In this document: in pieces, positions 58,050 to 64,000 of the stretch
Layout: each line of letters opens with the position of its first letter
How positions within the stretch are numbered: position 1 is the first letter of the stretch
Origin: Acheta domesticus
Taxonomy: Eukaryota; Arthropoda; Insecta; Orthoptera; Gryllidae
DNA: 64,000 nucleotides
NCBI GenBank assembly: GCA_031308135.1
Contig: JAHLJT010000631.1
Location: 154,831,276 to 154,895,275, forward strand
Direction of reading: 5' to 3'
Position numbers and translations under genes: made by a program
Notes under the pieces: generated by a model
What the model was told of the DNA's origin: nothing
Seen by the model: the letters and a program-made list of their open reading frames with translations, nothing else
Database searches by the model: none

Positions 58050-60060
58050 TTAATAATTACTCTCACACAACTTAGGCCTACACTAGGACATGGCTTATAC
58101 AATGTGACGATATTACCGACAATATTACCAATTCAGATATTTTGCGAACATAGTGCCCAAATAATGAAACATATGAAACCATCAGGCAGTTTAGGGAACG
58201 CTGATTAGGCCACCTACTGTGGTTTGGAATTGCGCATATTATCTAAACATTATTGACATTTCCGGAGTTAAAACAAGCAAAGTTACTTAGAAAAATATTG
58301 TCTTTCAAACTGAGTTTCAAGCGCATGTACTTTTAGGTTGGCTAACTTTCATTCGCGTTGTTACTCAAAATGTTATTTGTCTTCGGAATGTATCAGTGAA
58401 AACAATATCCACATAATATAAATTTACTCTAACCGTGATTGGATTGAACAAGATACTCTTACGTAATATAAGATGAACATTAAATTTAAGTGAACACTTT
58501 ATTGATCTTTTGACCAAAATATACATAACATTAAAAAATCTTGCATTCCAAGCGTGGCTAAACGCAAATTTTCCTGATAGTGAAATGTTAAACTAGTTTG
58601 AAACTAATTGTGCTACAGCCATCTAGACACTATTACTTCAACTGCAAGTTTGGAGAGACACAAATAACGCCCAAGATATTTCAGCTCTAACAAGAAACAT
58701 GTTGGGAAGTTGAAGACCGGGGCATCAGAAAAATACGCATCCGTTTCTGAAAGTATTCCTTCAGTTTCATCACTTGTCTACGGATTCTGGACACGATCCT
58801 CATCTTGCGACGTAGCAAAACCTTTAAACACAAGAGTGGACTTTTAATCCCAGTGCTCAGTATATGATGATAGGAAATGCTCAGGGTATGAAATGTTGTC
58901 TTGTTTTTCCCGCCTTTACCCTCATTTTAAATAGCTGTCTCAGTCATTGTTGGCATGAGCGGCCAAAATTGATTCGAATTTGGCGCCGTTCGAGTAAATC
59001 AATTATTTATAACAATCATTGGCATTAATTACCAGCTCAGAACATGCATTTCAAACGTGGAGCGCTGGACTAATAATACAATAGTTTTCCCCAAATCCCG
59101 CGCGATAATTCCAACAAAGAAGCAGTCACCTCTTTCAACGATTTGCTTTGGGAGACAAGTTCTTTGGCGCCAGATTTTCAACTGTTGAAATGTTTTCAAA
59201 CACTACCGCAAGATTGCAGCACTTACTGATCACCTGGCAAACCGCCGTATAACTGTATGAACTTCTTAGAAAAGCTTGAATGTTTCCATGTAGAAGCGCC
59301 CGAGCATTGTTCCAAAATTCAAAATTCCACCACAGTGATATCATAGTCGTATTCTCGGCATTTGGAAGCAAGCATGAGTGCATGTGTATTAGCGTGCCAT
59401 GGAGATTGGATTTTAACTCGAGAGGGTTGGCAGCGAACTGTAATTTCTAAGAAATTGTAGCTGCTTTCCCACAAATCATATTGTGTTGAAAGAAGAGTCA
59501 CCGTTGTGTTTGTATTTATTTCGGTTAACAGATTTTCCCCGTGCTCAGAGCAGGTAAAACTTATCAATCTATTCAATGATCACTAATTCTTTCGTATAAA
59601 TATTCTAACAGTCGTAATTCATTTTTTGCAGAAATTCAGCCAGAGAATTAGAAACAGAATTTCTGTATCAATTCGCAGTCAGCACATCTCCCATTAAATC
59701 ATTCGAAGCTCTATTTCGCTGTCATTACAGTCATTGTCCCTTGGTTTATGCCAGGAGAAGGAAATTCCAACAGGTAACCAAATCCTTACTTTTCCCTTTC
59801 ATCCAGTGACGCAGCATTTCCTCACAGTTATGGCACACACTATGTGGGGCCAATTCTTGTCAAGGGCCAAGGGGAAGTACGAAGTATACTTTGTTTTGAA
59901 AATATTGCTACATTGCGCTTTTGACGAATTAGGGTAAGAATACACTAATACACCAGAAAGTGTTCGAATTATTTATACTACATTGATATCTCTTTAATGA
60001 TCAAATCTGAAAGATTAAAGAGAAATATCCCTTTTAGAATAATATAATAATAATTAGAAG
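58050..60060. other. Unassigned DNAI7 intron sequence
   Basis: No recognised repeat. Contains one exon-like open stretch at 59632-59773, discussed under rejected items. Confidence 0.4.
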
Positions 60061-60069
60061 AAGAAGGAA

Positions 60070-61440
60070 ATCAAGACTACCAGAAGGCTTTTGACCGTGT
60101 ACCACACAATTGGATTTTAAAGACTGTAGAGATATATCGATTTTATCCTAGACTGAGTTTTGCAAGGCTAGTGTGCAGTCGTGGAGTACCAGGTTAATAA
60201 TACACAGCGGAAAGGAACTATTTAAAGTATCCAGATAAACAGGGGAACTTTTCAAGGAGATTCACTATCACCTCTGCTATTTTGCATTAACTTGATCCCA
60301 CTTTCTAGACAGTTGTCATGTTTGGTCTTGACAGGTGAGCAAAAATTAAACTAGAGGCAAAATTACATCGTCAGAGAACATTGAAGTTGATATGCGCACT
60401 GTGATTCAAGATCTTAAGCCAGATAAAACAAATATCTGGGCATTCAAGGATGTGAGACCATCTCGAACGACACAATGAAAGAGAGAATTCGCGAGGAGTA
60501 TTACAGAAGAGTGCAAAGAGTGCAATCCACTCTGAACTCCAGGAATAAAATATCTACAAATGGTAGTCGAGTACAGTTTCGGACTAGTGGACTGGACTGA
60601 GCAAGAAATTCGAATCGTGGATCGAAAAACCAGATAACTGCTAACAATGCATTATGTCGCCCGCCCTCGCCCGCCGAACGCCCCCGCCCTCGTACATAGA
60701 CTTTATGTCACGTAAGAAAGGAGGAAGAGGCTGGAGGTAAATTGAAGATTCCTGGCACAATGCAATAGTCGTGATGGGAAAGTATGTAGTAAATCATCAA
60801 GATGACACACTAATGAGGGAGGTCATGAAATCTGATCGAAGAATGGGAAACAGGGGCATTGTAATTGTAGCAAGAAGCATTGCGAAGAAAACTCTACAAG
60901 ACACTCCGAATAACACAGACACTGAACTTCTGATGCTGTTAAACAGGAAATGTGAGGCACAAGAATGGTAAAGAAATCGTGGGGAGACGAACCACTCCAC
61001 AGACAATGTTTAAAAAGAATGGACAAGGTACAGATCAATAAAGATTAATCATGTATGTGGCTTAAAAAGGGAAGAATGAAGCCAGAATCAGAAGCACTTG
61101 TAATACCTACCCAAGATCAAGGATTAAGGACACGACATTATGATAAAGCGGTTCTCAACATTTTCGAAGATGATAAATGCCACATTTGCCAGGAACACCT
61201 AGAAACTATTTATCATGTTGTCTCAGCTTGTCCAATTCTGGCAAAGACCGAATACTTGAAAAGACACGACAGAGTGTGTAGTCACCTCCACTGGCAGATC
61301 TGTACCGCCTGCGAAGTTCACATGCCTCAAGTGGTACGACAACTCACCAAAACTGATGTCATCTTTTGGACTTCGTTCAATATTGTACGACCAACAAATT
61401 CAAACTGATCACACGATAGCGGCAAACAAACGGATATAAT
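60070..61440 (+). mobile_element. Dong/R4-type LINE, decayed copy D4
   Basis: + strand fragments in register with copy D3: YQKAFDRVPHNWILK near 60075, the RGEL/FQGDSLSPLLF region near 60240 (frameshifted), VDWTEQEIRI-like sequence near 60590, MGKYVVNHQDDTLMREVMKS at 60774, KPESEALVIPTQDQGLRTRH at 61080 and CHICQEHLETIYHVVSACPI at 61180. The restriction-like endonuclease is cut off at about 61440. Many indels make it older than D1-D3. Lies in the 4.9-kb DNAI7 intron, sense orientation. Confidence 0.8.
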
Positions 61441-61619
61441 TGTAAGAGCTTTGCATTGAGGAGTAATCCTCCGTTATTGGCACTTTGGGGAGTAATCCTC
61501 CATTAATACCGTCGTAGGTCACGTCTTGTGGCAGTCAGTTGTCAAGAGGACCGCCAGGCATAACCGCGTACGCACCTCTTACGTTACTATCCAGCGGCCA
61601 GAATTCGGAAGTAATAAGG

Positions 61620-61790
61620 ATATGAGAAGGGTACAGGATTCACAGGGATTGAGCTAGCCCTTGTGAAGTAGCCAAACGCATTTTGTTGGAACAAATTTCA
61701 CATGATATTGTCAGGGATTCGACGCGGGCCTTCTTGGTGAAAGGCGAGCGACTTGGGGTAGGGGCAGAATTTACAACTAATTCCGGGTGA
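61620..61790 (-). repeat. tRNA-derived SINE, copy 2
   Basis: Same family as 24366-24640: tcgctcgcctttcaccaaga, B-box relic GCGTCGAATCCC, then aatttgttccaacaaaatgc and cttcacaagggctagct. Confidence 0.7.
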
Positions 61791-62298
61791 ATGCTAGGCA
61801 CTGTCCCGGCACGCCTTATCACCTCAAAAAACAGACAAGAAACAAAACAAAAAAACACTCCAATTCAGGATCGCAGCTTCAGACCGAACATGTTTGAAAA
61901 CCATAGGTGATGGGAAAAGTGAGTGGGAACATAAACGTGCAAAAAAACTGGTGCATAATATTAAAATAAAAAAATACACATTATCAATTAAACTACATGA
62001 TTTTGCCGATGATTTCTGTAGCGCTGACAAAAAGTGCCTTCTCCTTGGCGTTCAGTTTCAGAAACTGTTCGCCGCTGTCTTTCCGGTTTTTTAGAAATTA
62101 ATTGCTAAAGACTGAAATTAAAAATTTTAAAAAATTACAAGAAAACTAGAGCATGAAAAACAAAACCATTTCAACATTTGGATTCATCAGCAAAATTATT
62201 CAGATTCTGTTAAAATCTCATGCAACTGAAATTATGAAAAAAAAACATTTTGCTGACCATTGTAATGTGTATTTCAATTTATATTTTATATTTCGTAG
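61791..62298. other. Unassigned DNAI7 intron end
   Basis: AT-rich sequence leading to the acceptor at 62298. No recognised feature. Confidence 0.4.
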
Positions 62299-62410
62299 GC
62301 TTCCTGAAAACGTACTTTGGTTTGAACCTCCCACTGTAGTAATATGGAATGATAGTGGCTATTGGTCCACTGCTGATTGTCACGATTTCAAATTTAATGA
62401 AGATAAACAG
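62299..62410 (+). CDS. DNAI7: DNAI7 (CASC1) exon, C-terminal domain part 1
   Basis: Starts after acceptor atttcgtag and ends at donor CAG|gtaagg, phase 0. Reads LPENVLWFEPPTVVIW, then NDSGYWSTADCHDFKFNEDK. In DNAI7 homologues the same place holds an ENVIFFEDPVVVRWD-like strand followed by a W-x-T-D-G segment, so this is the start of the CASC1 C-terminal domain. 112 bases: one base completing the Gly codon plus 37 codons. A 71-base intron separates it from the next exon, in contrast with the introns upstream (50.3 and 4.9 kb). Confidence 0.88.
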
Positions 62411-62481
62411 GTAAGGTATCTTGTTTCAGTGTCATTACTATTAAAAGATATTATTACTGCTAATTGACATTTTTCCTGCAG

Positions 62482-62643
62482 ATTCTCACCTTCCGATTAG
62501 GGAGATTTGGCCCTTTGGCTCTGGCTGCCTATAGATATTGTAACCTCCCGTACCAGACATGGGAACTCAAACCTGATTTGAAAAGCAAAGGGGTTTTACT
62601 TAGCATCACAGCGAACATAGTCATTGTGGAATTTACTGTGAAG
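62482..62643 (+). CDS. DNAI7: DNAI7 (CASC1) exon, C-terminal domain part 2
   Basis: Acceptor ttttcctgcag, donor GTGAAG|gtacgc, phase 0 on both sides, 54 codons. Contains FGPLALAAYRYCNLPYQTWEL, matching the vertebrate DNAI7 segment with NMPYQSWELRP, then KGVLLSITANIVIVEFTVK, matching VLLTVTTVFTEIQIQIK. This is the most diagnostic exon of the gene. The reading frame carries on past 62643, so the gene continues beyond the window or into an exon not recognised in the last 1.3 kb, which is filled with Dong and Helitron-like repeats. No sign of decay in any of the four exons, so the gene is presumably active. Confidence 0.92.
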
Positions 62644-62789
62644 GTACGCAAAAACTGCGCCAATAGAGAATATAATGTTTTTTCTACTACCATTGTATAA
62701 TGATGTTTTTCATGGCTGCAACTAATTGCATGATACCCATTATGATACAGGTTTAATTATGATACAGGTTCTTCACCAATCATTGAGAA

Positions 62790-63522
62790 GTCCCGCCCAA
62801 GATCAGGCGTTGAGAACACATTATGATAAAGCGGTACTCAAAATTTCCCAAGATGTTAAATGCCGCATTTGCCAGGAACACGTAGAAACCATTGATCATA
62901 TTGTCTCAGCTTGTCCAATCCCAGCAAAGACCGAATATTATAAACGACACGACAGGGTGTGTAGCTATCTCCACTGGCAGATCTGTACCGCTCTCGAAGC
63001 TCCAAACACATGCCCCAAGTGGTACGAACACTCACCAAAATCGGTGACGTCTGTTGGATTGTGTACGATATTGTACGACCAACAAATTCAAACTGATCGC
63101 ACGATTGCGGCAAACAAACCGGATATCGTTATCAGGGATTTGGAGAAAAAATCTTGTTTACTTGTCGATGTTGCTGTGCCCTGTGATCAAAATGTCGTAA
63201 CCAAGGAGGCTGAGAAACGTCTTAAATACAAGAGTTTGAAAATCTTGATCAGCCGAATGTGGGACGTAAAAGCACAGGTCGTACCGATAGTAATGGGAGC
63301 TCTGGGATTTGTTCCCCAAAATTTGTGTAAAAACTTGGCTAAACTTTCAGATCATTCAAAGGACTGGGAAGTTCCTTGCTTTATTTGGAACAGCTCACAT
63401 TTTGCGCAAAGGGTTGTAGAAACACCGACAGTCCCTAGATCTGCTCCTTAGGTAGCTGGTTGCAACTTGGAGTAGATTTTATACTCGGCCGACGCATAAC
63501 ATCTGTAGTCGTGGTATGGAGC
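62790..63522 (+). mobile_element. Dong/R4-type LINE 3' portion, copy D5
   Basis: 5'-truncated. Open frame to 63451 includes CRICQEHVETIDHIVSACPI, YLHWQICTALEAPNTCPKWY, KPDIVIRDLEKKSCLLVDVA (endonuclease PD...D core) and KAQVVPIVMGALGFVPQNLC. The last ~25 codons are frameshifted relative to D1-D3. 3' UTR ends ggtatggagc and meets (TAA)n at 63523-63550. One of the better-preserved C-termini of the family. Confidence 0.88.
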
Positions 63523-63550
63523 AATAATAATAATAATAATAATAATAATA
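63523..63550. repeat. (TAA)n tract at the 3' end of D5
   Basis: About nine units, same phase as the TTA tracts beside D1-D3 when strand is taken into account. Confidence 0.95.
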
Positions 63551-63551
63551 C

Positions 63552-63668
63552 ATAGTGATGAGGGCCCAATGTGTGGGCGAGATCATGAGACCATCGAGCA
63601 TATCATCTTAAGTTGCAGTGCACTAGCCCCAACGGACTACAAAACGAGACACGATCGAGTGGAAAATC
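63552..63668 (+). pseudogene. Fragment of a second R2/R4-type LINE (CCHC region)
   Basis: Frame reads SDEGPMCGRDHETIEHIILS, then CSALAPTDYKTRHDRVENL. It is similar in layout to the CCHC segment of Dong (ETIDHIVSACPILAKTEYLK), but clearly a different lineage. Cut by a HINE fragment at about 63669. Confidence 0.6.
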
Positions 63669-64000
63669 TCCAAGATTCGACTCAAACCAGATCAACCGGG
63701 GAATATCCATTTTCGAAGAAATCGTACCTATGGTTTAGGCGCTAGTAGCGTTCAAAGACGGACGGACAGACGTTTTCCTTTCAATTGGTTTCTCGCTGTC
63801 AAGGGCCCATTAAAGAGGGATTCTGGCTACACCACGTGTTAGGGGATTTTTTTCTTAATTTAGCTACTGTTTTTATCCACTTTTTCGTTTTCAGCGCTCG
63901 GCAATGCATTTTTTCCGCAGAAAATTCGTCGTTTTCTCGCGCAGCATTACATGACTTTCCCTATATTACGTTTGTTACTCCGTATATACATATGTATACG
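63669..64000 (-). mobile_element. HINE copy, 5' part, running to the window edge
   Basis: Begins inside the family (caagattcgactcaaaccag), reversed GTCY tract at 63757-63773, ends with the palindromic 5' terminus (actttccctatattacg ... tatgtatacg), which is probably complete just past 64000. Confidence 0.8.

Noticed and set aside
59632..59773. Exon-like stretch (acceptor attttttgcag, donor CAG|gtaacc, 47 open codons including EALFRCHYSHCPLVYARRRK)
   Set aside because: Its only open frame needs two incoming bases and leaves phase 0, which fits neither neighbouring DNAI7 exon, and no protein similarity is recognised.
1..64000. CRISPR array, operons, ribosome binding sites or bacterial genes
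   Set aside because: None seen; gene structure is that of a eukaryote with introns.

Overview
The window is nuclear DNA of an animal, most likely a repeat-rich insect. Coding exons are short and split by GT-AG introns (plus one apparent GC-AG intron), the background is AT-rich, and transposon relics are typical of arthropods (R4/Dong and Jockey-type LINEs, mariner/Tc1, hAT, Helitron-like elements). A motif near 53.64 kb resembles repeats common in polyneopteran insects, but the order cannot be fixed from sequence alone.

Two host genes can be reconstructed. The first, on the + strand, is DNAI7 (CASC1), an accessory protein of axonemal dynein. Four exons of its C-terminal half lie at 6755-6916, 57207-57363, 62299-62410 and 62482-62643; earlier and later exons are outside the window or were not found. 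The intron between the first two is about 50.3 kb. The second gene lies inside it on the opposite strand: a Toll-family receptor (closest in layout to insect Toll-9) with six coding exons between 20735 and 7669. All splice phases agree and give an uninterrupted 875-residue protein: signal peptide, LRR ectodomain, one membrane segment and a TIR domain. The two gene products have no obvious joint function; the relationship is one of nesting.

Almost everything else is mobile DNA. 0-6.7 kb: hAT transposase remnant, Tc1 transposase remnant, Helitron-like fragments and a decayed LINE tail. 7.7-20.8 kb: the Toll gene, whose first intron (9.8 kb) holds several Helitron-like copies, a TA-flanked mariner, tRNA-derived SINE heads and a foldback MITE. 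22-26 kb: two non-autonomous hAT elements with exact 8-bp target duplications and a SINE. 27.8-35 kb: a cluster of Helitron-like elements, including a head-to-head pair, a recent LINE insertion with a 17-bp target duplication, and a fragment of a Cys-rich CXC-domain protein. 35-39.8 kb: LINE ORF1, a GC-rich block, and a Jockey-type LINE with a damaged RT active site. 39.8-44.3 kb: three Dong/R4 copies separated by (TTA)n tracts. 44-53.6 kb: more Helitron-like copies, another LINE fragment, and palindromic MITE families. 53.6-57 kb: GC-rich, unassigned. 57.4-64 kb: last DNAI7 exons with two more Dong copies and SINE/Helitron pieces between them.

The most interesting unannotated system is a dominant non-coding family, about 1.3-1.9 kb, with more than a dozen copies. 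Nine copies end in CTAG (one mutated) directly followed by a T, an 11-bp inverted repeat (ACTTTCCCGTA) links the 5' end to the 3' subterminal region, an internal (GTCY)n tract is present, and AT-rich subunits of about 300-375 bp recur. This fits a non-autonomous Helentron/Helitron2 (HINE, DINE-1/mini-me type).
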